DNA of 64,000 bases from Limihaloglobus sulfuriphilus (lineage in GTDB: Bacteria > Planctomycetota > Phycisphaerae > Sedimentisphaerales > Sedimentisphaeraceae). The position numbers and the translations under genes are program-made. Positions 47,342 to 54,373 of the stretch are shown here, piece by piece. Each line of letters begins with the position of its first letter. The stretch's first letter is position 1. The notes under the pieces are model-generated. The model was given only the letters and a program-made list of their open reading frames with translations, was not told the DNA's origin and did no database searches. Location of the stretch: assembly GCF_001999965.1 (NCBI RefSeq), contig NZ_CP019646.1, positions 3,596,001-3,660,000 on the forward strand, written 5' to 3'.

Positions 47342-47501
47342 GGCAATCTGATATTATTGATAAACAAGTGAAGAACGGCTCTGATTGCGTTCTGTGATAT
47401 TGCCTAAATCTTAACTTTTAAATCTTCGTAGGTCGCCCTTCCAGCCCGACACAAGTCCAATTCCCCCTTCTTTAGAGGGCTGCCCGAAAGACGGGGTGTT
47501 T

Positions 47502-47583
47502 TGCACGCTAAAGCGTGTACTCATACTAAGTAGGTCAACCGTCCTCGGTTGACATTGAAATGGCAAGCGGGGACGCTTGCCCT
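47502..47583. repeat. REP-like hairpin cluster at the left IS edge
   Basis: GCACGCTAAAGCGTG followed by tactcatac, GTAGGTCAACC...GGTTGACATTG (47530-47557) and GGCAAGCGGGGACGCTTGCC (47562-47581) are consecutive hairpins. The truncated IS110 copy begins 3 bp after the last one, so a hairpin may have been the insertion target. Confidence 0.6.
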
Positions 47584-47584
47584 G

Positions 47585-48084
47585 ATATGGAACGACCTTT
47601 GTCAATAGTTTTAATGAGATTATATTTACTTTTTTTTAAATTTTACATATCTTATTTTAATGACGCATGATAGCGTGGGATTCTTCGACGTTGATTCAGT
47701 CTGATATACGTGGATTAGCTTTTGGCCAGAGCCGACATTGAAATACTCCGTCGCAAACCTTGCTTTCTACGGGCATGAGTCAGACTTACCGATAAGGCAT
47801 ATCTGTCATATAGGACAATCGCAAGTGGTTTTTTCGTACCCACGCCACCATTTGTCATGTTTTTCTGTATTAAATTTTAAATGTTTTTTTCCCAGGGTGA
47901 TAAAAAGTATATGAACTAAACTTTCTGCGGCTGAGCCTGTTTTCTTGCGTAATACTGGGTTGCTGTGAACCATATGAACCCGGCCAGCTCTCTGGCAACT
48001 GCGATGTTGGCCTTTACCAGAATCTTGCCCCTGGCCCGAAGGTACCTGTGCCGGTAACTCAAACGCTGCCCGGCCCTGTCAGCT
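47585..48084. mobile_element. Truncated IS110-type copy (transposase 3' part and end)
   Basis: 500 bp that match 48086-48586 with a single T-run length difference. It contains the left end ATATGGAACGACC and the last ~160 bp of the transposase reading frame, then stops abruptly at tcagct, where the intact copy begins. The rest of this copy is not found beyond the intact element. Confidence 0.9.
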
Positions 48085-48085
48085 G

Positions 48086-48417
48086 ATATGGAACGACCTT
48101 TGTCAATAGTTTTAATGAGATTATATTTACTTTTTTTTAAATTTTACATATCTTATTTTAATGACGCATGATAGCGTGGGATTCTTCGACGTTGATTCAG
48201 TCTGATATACGTGGATTAGCTTTTGGCCAGAGCCGACATTGAAATACTCCGTCGCAAACCTTGCTTTCTACGGGCATGAGTCAGACTTACCGATAAGGCA
48301 TATCTGTCATATAGGACAATCGCAAGTGGTTTTTTTCGTACCCACGCCACCATTTGTCATGTTTTTCTGTATTAAATTTTAAATGTTTTTTTCCCAGGGT
48401 GATAAAAAGTATATGAA
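48086..48417 (-). ncRNA. Candidate bridge-RNA region of the IS110-type element
   Basis: This 332-bp non-coding stretch follows the transposase stop on the minus strand. It has no ORF of quality and is conserved almost base for base in the truncated copy (47585-47915). IS110-family recombinases use a bridge RNA encoded in a non-coding end. Location is the only evidence here; loops were not defined. Confidence 0.4.
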
Positions 48418-49545
48418 CTAAACTTTCTGCGGCTGAGCCTGTTTTCTTGCGTAATACTGGGTTGCTGTGAACCATATGAACCCGGCCAGCTCTCTGGCAA
48501 CTGCGATGTTGGCCTTTACCAGAATCTTGCCCCTGGCCCGAAGGTACCTGTGCCGGTAACTCAAACGCTGCCCGGCCCTGTCAGCTATTTCTATTCCCCA
48601 TTGCGGCCGGCTCTCTCTACGTTTTTTAAGGGCCTTAGATGGAACATATCGATGCCGGTAGTGGTGGGCAGTTTCATTGAGCAGCCGCCTTACCCGCTTA
48701 TTGCCGGCCTTGGTTATCGGGCCTTTTTTTTCTGATTCTCCACTGGAGTCCTCTTTAGGGGTTAAACCGAGGTATGACATAAAAGCCGGGGCTGATTCAA
48801 AACGGGCAAAATCAAAAATTTCCACCAGAATGGATATTGCCGTGATGGTCTTGATGCCGTGAAAACAACTCAAAATACCTACCATTTCGCGGTAGTCATC
48901 CGTTTCTGCCAGCGCCTCAACACGCCGATCACACCTGTCGAGCCTTTCACAACAGTTTATGTACTGGGCGAAATATGCCTCAAAGACTTCATTCAGGGCG
49001 GGCTCTTCGAAGTTTATACCACGCAGCCAGGTTATATGCTTATCTGTCCAGTGATTGCCCTGATGGTAAATATAGCTATGACGATTGAGAAACTTGAGTA
49101 TGTGATGTTGTGCTCTCTGGACATCCTTTCGGGCTGTCTCACGAAGACGCACCAGCTCTCTATCTGCCTCCTGTTTCTCATTGGGAGCGTGAACCTCGGT
49201 CAACAGGCCCGCACTGTAGTACTCCTGAAGCTTCTTTGCGTCCCTGCGGTCTGTTTTTATACGAACTCCGGGTTTTACCGGTACCAGAGATGGGGCGATT
49301 ACCGCACATTTAAAGCCCAGAGCCTCAATCCTGCGCTTGAGAGAAAAGCCGCAAACGCCGGCTTCATAGCAGAATTCAACCGGCCCAGGTGCCTGACGGG
49401 CTATCTTTTTTACTGCCCGTTTAATATCAGAGGGCGTATTTTTGATTGTAAATTCAACAACATTATCCCGATCAGGGTATTTTATGGCAGCTTTATGTTG
49501 TTTTTTGTGTGTATCCATTCCTACATATGTTATAATATTGTTCAT
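48418..49545 (-). CDS. IS110-family DEDD transposase (serine-dependent recombinase)
   Basis: The start was set at ATG 49543-49545 (MNNIITYVGMDTHKKQHKAA); a 14-codon extension to 49587 lacks typical features. Residues: D in YVGMDTHKK, E in VEFCYEAGVCG and DxxD in IKTDRRDAKKLQEYY form the RuvC-like DEDD site. The C-terminal Tnp20 domain begins near MVGILSCFHGIKTITAISIL and contains the SYLGLTPKEDSSGES segment with the catalytic Ser. Intact. Length of ~375 residues is normal for IS110/IS1111. Confidence 0.93.
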   Translation of the reverse strand: MNNIITYVGMDTHKKQHKAAIKYPDRDNVVEFTIKNTPSDIKRAVKKIARQAPGPVEFCYEAGVCGFSLKRRIEALGFKCAVIAPSLVPVKPGVRIKTDRRDAKKLQEYYSAGLLTEVHAPNEKQEADRELVRLRETARKDVQRAQHHILKFLNRHSYIYHQGNHWTDKHITWLRGINFEEPALNEVFEAYFAQYINCCERLDRCDRRVEALAETDDYREMVGILSCFHGIKTITAISILVEIFDFARFESAPAFMSYLGLTPKEDSSGESEKKGPITKAGNKRVRRLLNETAHHYRHRYVPSKALKKRRESRPQWGIEIADRAGQRLSYRHRYLRARGKILVKANIAVARELAGFIWFTATQYYARKQAQPQKV

Positions 49546-49727
49546 AACGACCGGTACCTTTCGTATTGTATGCGGCTCTGTTGCCACAGTGTAATAACCC
49601 GCGATTGGCAGGTGCTACGTACACCTTATCGCATAAACCGTAATTATCCGGCTTATGACGAGATTTGCAACCGTTGGGGCCGGTCGTTCCATATTTTCTA
49701 CTTAAATCTTAACTTTTTAATTATTGG

Positions 49728-49968
49728 ACAGGATTTACAAGATGGACAAGATTAATTTTTTATTAACCATGAAGTTATTGAAGAAATTGAAGTTTTTATT
49801 ATATGTATTCTTCATGTCCTTCATGCTCTTCATGGTAAATTCAAATCCTGTAAATCATGTCTATTTGATTACTTTTAGTTATTAACTTTCAAATTGAGCA
49901 AATTCGTGAATTTGCTCTACATGGCTGCTTATGTCTGAACTAACCGCTCTATAATTCTTCACTTGTTT
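49728..49968. repeat. 242-bp direct repeat, right copy
   Basis: Same orientation as 47100-47341, with a few substitutions (gatggacaag for gatgaacaag; gcttatgtctg for gcatttgtctg). It contains the palindrome at 49896-49917. Followed by gaattaag low-complexity repeats (50023-50070). Confidence 0.8.
49896..49917. repeat. 22-bp palindrome, variant B
   Basis: GAGCAAATTC + GT + GAATTTGCTC, followed by tac. Confidence 0.8.
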
Positions 49969-50071
49969 AACTTATAACGATTTAGAAAAACAAGTGCCGG
50001 GTAAATCATGTCTATTGTCGTTTTCAATTCCTAATTCCTAATTCTTAATTCTTAATTCTTAATTCTTAATT

Positions 50072-50105
50072 AAAAAAAGGCACACCCTTGATAAGGATGT
50101 GCCTT
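50072..50105 (-). terminator. Intrinsic terminator of the 50180 PEP-CTERM gene
   Basis: On the minus strand, AAGGCACATCC...GGGTGTGCCTT arms are followed by seven T. It lies 75 bp beyond the stop codon of the leftward PEP-CTERM gene. Confidence 0.85.
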
Positions 50106-50179
50106 AATGTTTGAATTGTAGTCAAATATCGCTATTTGACATCTGGTTTAGTGTCCCAGGTTTTCTTCATGCAGAAAAA

Positions 50180-50683
50180 TTATTTCCTGCGGCGGAGAAC
50201 GAGACCACCCAGACCGAGCAATGCCATTGTCATCGGCTCAGGTACTACGTTAATGTTTGACCACTCAGCTGGCCTAGTGCCATCACCATGGTAACCAGGG
50301 TTTGATATGGCAATTGTGCTGCCAGCTACTGCGTCAAAAGAAATCCTGAAAAGTTCAGATGCTTCTGTAATTGCAGTAGATGCTGCACCAGAGGCCAGAC
50401 CATCAACAGTGTTTCCTGTTACAGTTACCGTAGGTGCTATACTATAGCTAGCTTCTGTAACTTGTGCTGCAACATTCTTGGCATCTTCACTAATGGTATA
50501 AGCATAGCCAAAACCATCTAATGGCATTCCGCCACTGCCATATGTTGCAACTAGAGTAAAAGTACCTTCCATGGCATCCATGTCGCTACTGATTTCATTT
50601 CCAGCGCCATCTGTAAGTGTGTACAATGCACCAAAAGAAACGCTTGCTACTAATGCCATTGCTAAAACTAATGCCTTTTTCAT
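50180..50683 (-). CDS. PEP-CTERM protein, twin copy 1
   Basis: A 167-residue secreted protein. Signal peptide MKKALVLAMALVASVSFGA, then a small beta-rich domain (LYTLTDGAGNEISSDMDAM, SYSIAPTVTVTGNTVDG, FRISFDAVAGSTIAISN), ending in VVPEPMTMALLGLGGLVLRRRK. The DNA from about 50222 to the start codon is identical, as far as I can read, to copy 2 at 50866-51369. Only the last ~14 codons and the flanks differ. The leader has GAAGGAGAAC. Its cargo domain is reminiscent of cohesin-like PEP-CTERM proteins but was not assigned. Confidence 0.92.
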   Translation of the reverse strand: MKKALVLAMALVASVSFGALYTLTDGAGNEISSDMDAMEGTFTLVATYGSGGMPLDGFGYAYTISEDAKNVAAQVTEASYSIAPTVTVTGNTVDGLASGAASTAITEASELFRISFDAVAGSTIAISNPGYHGDGTRPAEWSNINVVPEPMTMALLGLGGLVLRRRK

Positions 50684-50770
50684 GATTTGTTCTCCTTCTT
50701 TACTTCGAACAACATTTTCACACCTATCAAGAAATTAGGCCAACTTAAATAGATGCATATACTTTTTTCG

Positions 50771-50826
50771 TTTGAACTTTTTTTATGCCGGAGGGATTCT
50801 TCATTTCCCTCCGGCGTAAGTTCAAA
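50771..50826. terminator. Long hairpin between the twin genes
   Basis: TTTGAACTT and AAGTTCAAA outer arms and GCCGGAGGGA/TCCCTCCGGC inner arms form a stable stem 40 bp after the stop of copy 2. No T-run follows on the minus strand, so termination is likely but not certain. Confidence 0.6.
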
Positions 50827-50865
50827 TCACTTCGTCTTCGTCTTCTTCTTGCTTCTGTGCCAGGT

Positions 50866-51369
50866 TTATTTCTTGCGGCGAATTAGCATTCCGCCAAGAC
50901 CCAGCAGAGCCATTGTCATCGGCTCAGGTACTACGTTAATGTTTGACCACTCAGCTGGCCTAGTGCCATCACCATGGTAACCAGGGTTTGATATGGCAAT
51001 TGTGCTGCCAGCTACTGCGTCAAAAGAAATCCTGAAAAGTTCAGATGCTTCTGTAATTGCAGTAGATGCTGCACCAGAGGCCAGACCATCAACAGTGTTT
51101 CCTGTTACAGTTACCGTAGGTGCTATACTATAGCTAGCTTCTGTAACTTGTGCTGCAACATTCTTGGCATCTTCACTAATGGTATAAGCATAGCCAAAAC
51201 CATCTAATGGCATTCCGCCACTGCCATATGTTGCAACTAGAGTAAAAGTACCTTCCATGGCATCCATGTCGCTACTGATTTCATTTCCAGCGCCATCTGT
51301 AAGTGTGTACAATGCACCAAAAGAAACGCTTGCTACTAATGCCATTGCTAAAACTAATGCCTTTTTCAT
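50866..51369 (-). CDS. PEP-CTERM protein, twin copy 2
   Basis: A 167-residue protein identical to copy 1 in the signal peptide and body, with the tail VVPEPMTMALLGLGGMLIRRKK in place of GGLVLRRRK. Around the start the two leaders (TTCGAAGTAAAGAAGGAGAAC) agree for ~20 bp and then diverge. It is encoded upstream of copy 1 in the same direction with 182 bp between them, including a hairpin. Processed by an exosortase outside the window. Confidence 0.92.
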   Translation of the reverse strand: MKKALVLAMALVASVSFGALYTLTDGAGNEISSDMDAMEGTFTLVATYGSGGMPLDGFGYAYTISEDAKNVAAQVTEASYSIAPTVTVTGNTVDGLASGAASTAITEASELFRISFDAVAGSTIAISNPGYHGDGTRPAEWSNINVVPEPMTMALLGLGGMLIRRKK

Positions 51370-51771
51370 AATTTGTTCTCCTTCTTTACTTCGAACAATT
51401 TTTATTAATCACCGGACAAAAAGAAATTAGGCCAACTCTTTGCCGGATCACACGCTTGCTTTAAGCGTATTACCGCTGTAACCGTTACAGCAAATAAACA
51501 ATTAACAAACACGGCTCAATCTGTGCTCAAAAGACACAACGAACCTCGTGTGATCAAAGAATGAAAAGGATGTGCGCAATGATACCCCGTGATAAGGATA
51601 TAAGGGGAAGTGGTAGAAAAGGTGGTAACGACTCCGTCTTTTGTGACTTCCTTCTTTCTTCGACCGTTTTTTAAAAAGAGCTTAGATTACCGAAAAAGTC
51701 GGCAAAATGAAAACTCGGGGCTATAAGGGCCATAGCCCCGAGTTATTTTGAATTCTAATTTGTATCAAATA
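51370..51771. other. Intergenic region with terminator and a further CU box
   Basis: ACTCGGGGCTA...TAGCCCCGAGT (51711-51746) is an intrinsic terminator for the minus-strand gene at 51772. At 51650-51664 the + strand reads CTTCTTTCTTCGACC and is followed by CGAC...GTCG arms (to 51699), the plan of the 35.6-38.4 kb modules. A promoter for the twin genes must lie here too. No ORF. Confidence 0.55.
51711..51746 (-). terminator. Intrinsic terminator of the double-dockerin gene
   Basis: ACTCGGGGCTATGGCCC/TATAGCCCCGAGT arms on the minus strand, followed by tttt, 26 bp past the stop codon. Confidence 0.8.
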
Positions 51772-52623
51772 TTATTGTTGAATACATGGGGCGTCTCCGC
51801 CACCTGCATCAATAATAGCAGCTACTATAGCGTTAATGTCGTTAACATTGACTTGACCATCAGTGACAAAGCCACCCTCAATTGGATTGAAAGTAGGAAC
51901 GTCAGCACAATAAAGTTCAGCTGCTTCATCGACTGCAAAGGGACCACCAGCAGTAACATACGCATCTATCACTCTATTTAAGTCATTTACGTTAACTACA
52001 CCATCTCTGACAAAACCACCTTCTATAGGGTTGAATGTCGGGACATCGCCATAGCAGTCACATTCAGCGCCAGCTGAAACTTCAACTGTGATTGTTGTAC
52101 CAACAACGTCGAATGCACCGGCTTCGCTTACAACACCGCCGCGAACATCGTCAGCAGCGATAGCGATTTCGTATGTGCCTTCTGCCAGACTGCCGAAATC
52201 AGCGATCTGGAGTGTGAAGAACTGTTCAGCCTCTGTTTGAGGAGGAAGATCAGTTTCGCCGTCTTTTAGACCGCCTGCACTGATAGCGAAATCAGTTGCG
52301 GGCAGAGCCAGCTCGCCTGCTACGCCAACCTGAGCAGTGGGGATACCAGTGCTGGTACCTTCGCCCGGGTATGTGTAGCCATCACCCAGTGTATAAGCTG
52401 AGTCGATGAATACGTCGTAGAAAGCCGGAACTGCTACAGCGCTGATGCTTACATCAGAGTCAACAACAAGGCCGAATGCTACAGGAGCGTCTTCGCCGTC
52501 ATAGGTGTAGCCTACAGTTACGAGGCCGTTCTCGTCCACGCCGCCGTCAGTCAATGTGACTGTCGCAGCCATGGCGCCTGTTACAAATGTGAGTACAGCA
52601 ACGATTGCTAACATCTTTTTCAT
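51772..52623 (-). CDS. Secreted protein with cohesin-like domain and two dockerin repeats
   Basis: A 283-residue exported protein. Signal peptide MKKMLAIVAVLTFVTGAMAA. The first ~180 residues are a beta-sandwich like those of cohesin-related planctomycete proteins (VTLTDGGVDENGLVTVGYTY, FFTLQIADFGSLAEGTYEIA). The C-terminal part has two near-identical dockerin-like units, each built as DVPTFNPIEGGFV-x-DG-x-VNVNDL/I (~res 195-280). That spacing gives D-x-D/N calcium loops. A protein with both domain kinds could polymerise or link other dockerin-bearing proteins here. No PEP-CTERM tail. Confidence 0.85.
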   Translation of the reverse strand: MKKMLAIVAVLTFVTGAMAATVTLTDGGVDENGLVTVGYTYDGEDAPVAFGLVVDSDVSISAVAVPAFYDVFIDSAYTLGDGYTYPGEGTSTGIPTAQVGVAGELALPATDFAISAGGLKDGETDLPPQTEAEQFFTLQIADFGSLAEGTYEIAIAADDVRGGVVSEAGAFDVVGTTITVEVSAGAECDCYGDVPTFNPIEGGFVRDGVVNVNDLNRVIDAYVTAGGPFAVDEAAELYCADVPTFNPIEGGFVTDGQVNVNDINAIVAAIIDAGGGDAPCIQQ

Positions 52624-52955
52624 TTGCGTTTCCTTTCGATTAAAATATTACATTTTCTTTTAAACTTTCAGGACACGTTCCCGAAAGCAGGTTTTGGCAT
52701 TAACACTAATCCTCTTTTTAAGGAGGAATTACAATTTGTAATATACATGATTTAACAAAGCATTTCAAGAACTTTTGCGTCAAATTTAAAAATTTCTTTT
52801 TGGCTCGCGCAACTACATACCGTGCAGGTGTTTATATAGCAAGGTCTGCTGCGGTTTGATGAGTTTTGATGCTTTCTAACAAAAATCTAATCTTATAAAC
52901 TTTATAAATTACCACTAACAGGGACGTGTGCCCCGAGGTTTCTAACAGGCTAAAT
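52624..52955. other. Intergenic region
   Basis: AT-rich promoter region of the double-dockerin gene; a short aaggagg...ctttttaagg stretch was noted. No ORF, hairpin or repeat of note. Confidence 0.5.
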
Positions 52956-54308
52956 CTAACTCAAAGAGAGAGTTGTGTCAAGATAATTTTTTGCGGTTTT
53001 ATCATTTTCCGCCTCTACAATAACCCTGACTATCGGCTCTGTATTGCTTGCGCGGAGGTGTATCCAGCCTTCGGGCAGGTCAAACCGGCAGCCGTCAGAT
53101 TCGTTAACTCTCGCTTGTGCAAAGGCTTGCTTCGCTTTGTCGAGCATGGCTTCGAGTTTGTCTTTGTTGACTGTTATTTTGGCCTTGTGCATGACGAACG
53201 GCTGAATCCCGGCGACAAGCTCACTTATCGCAAGTCCGGTTTCCGCGGCGTATTGCAGTACAAGTGCCATAGCGACGAGGCTGTCGCGTACCGGGCCTAC
53301 ACGCATGTCGATAATCCCGCCGTTACCCTCTCCTCCGATTGTGCAGCCGTTTTTGAGCATTGCCGATGCGACGTTAGCCTCGCCTACGGGTGTTCTGATA
53401 ACGCGGCAGCCGTATTCGTCGGCGATCGTATCGATCATTCTGGAGGTTGAGAGGTTCACCGCGACATCGCCGGGCGTTTTAGAGAGCACATACTTTGCCG
53501 CCAGGGCAAGCGTGTATTCCTCGCCAATATAAGTGCCCCTCTCATCTACAATTGCGAGCCTGTCGGCGTCGGGGTCCTGGGCGAATCCCGCATCCGCTTT
53601 GTGTTGGGGCACCGCCTCGCAGAGGCCTGTGAGGTTTTCGGCGGTCGGCTCTGGAGTATGGGCGAATATGCCTGTCGGTTCGAGGTTCATGCCGACAACT
53701 TCACAGCCGAGCGTTTCGAGCAGCTTAGAGCCGATTCGCCCGCCGGCGCCGTTCACTGCGTCGAGCACGATTTTATAGCCGCGGGAGGCGATTTTGTCCC
53801 TGTCGCACAGGGCGAGCACCTTATCTATATGGATATCATCAGTGCGGCCCTCATCCTCTGCCTTGCCGCAGTCGATCGACGCGGTGTATTTTATGTCTTT
53901 ATCGAAGTACATCCGGCGAATCAGTGCGGTCTTGTCGGCGGGCGGGGCGATACCGTTATCGAGCAGCAGTTTTATGCCGTTATAGGGGATAGGGTTATGA
54001 GATGCGGTTATCACGATCCCGCCGGTGCATTTTAGATGCCGCAGCATCACGCCCACGCACGGCGTTGTAACGATTCCCAGCCGGATTACGTTCACCCCCG
54101 CGCTGCACAGTCCCGCGGCGACGGCAGACTCGAGCATCATGCCCGAGGGCCTGGAATCCCTGCCCAGGGCTACCGATATCCCCTCGCCGGCGGTGCGTCT
54201 TAGGTATGTACCGAACGCCGCGGCGTATTCTGCCGCTGTTGAAGGAAAAAGGTTCTCGCCGATAATGCCTCTCATGCCGCTTATGCTTATAATAAGTTCC
54301 TGTGCCAT
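52956..54308 (-). CDS. Phosphoglucosamine/phosphohexose mutase
   Basis: A 450-residue alpha-D-phosphohexomutase that moves a phosphate between C1 and C6 of a hexose phosphate. The phosphoserine loop TASHNPIPYNG (S103), metal loop DPDADRLAIVDE (~res 241) and sugar loop GGEGNGGIID (~322) are present. The C-terminal phosphate loop is ASNTEPIVRVIVEAE. The length fits the GlmM/ManB group, and the specificity between glucosamine, mannose and glucose cannot be set by eye. A GGAATAA site precedes ATG. It follows the topoVI B gene with a 65-bp gap. Confidence 0.9.
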   Translation of the reverse strand: MAQELIISISGMRGIIGENLFPSTAAEYAAAFGTYLRRTAGEGISVALGRDSRPSGMMLESAVAAGLCSAGVNVIRLGIVTTPCVGVMLRHLKCTGGIVITASHNPIPYNGIKLLLDNGIAPPADKTALIRRMYFDKDIKYTASIDCGKAEDEGRTDDIHIDKVLALCDRDKIASRGYKIVLDAVNGAGGRIGSKLLETLGCEVVGMNLEPTGIFAHTPEPTAENLTGLCEAVPQHKADAGFAQDPDADRLAIVDERGTYIGEEYTLALAAKYVLSKTPGDVAVNLSTSRMIDTIADEYGCRVIRTPVGEANVASAMLKNGCTIGGEGNGGIIDMRVGPVRDSLVAMALVLQYAAETGLAISELVAGIQPFVMHKAKITVNKDKLEAMLDKAKQAFAQARVNESDGCRFDLPEGWIHLRASNTEPIVRVIVEAENDKTAKNYLDTTLSLS

Positions 54309-54373
54309 AATGTGTTATTCCTTTTTATACTGCATCTTGCAATTTCTGGTTATTATCTGCTGCTGCCGCGGGC

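Larger units (their letters stand above)
48086..49694. mobile_element. IS110-family (IS1111-like) insertion sequence, full length
   Basis: About 1.6 kb from ATATGGAACGACC (48086) to GGTCGTTCCATAT (49694), a 13-bp inverted pair at or near the ends, as found subterminally in the IS1111 group. The transposase is intact. A 332-bp non-coding tail (48086-48417) lies downstream of it, the side where IS1111-group elements encode their bridge RNA. No target duplication is expected for this family. Confidence 0.8.
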
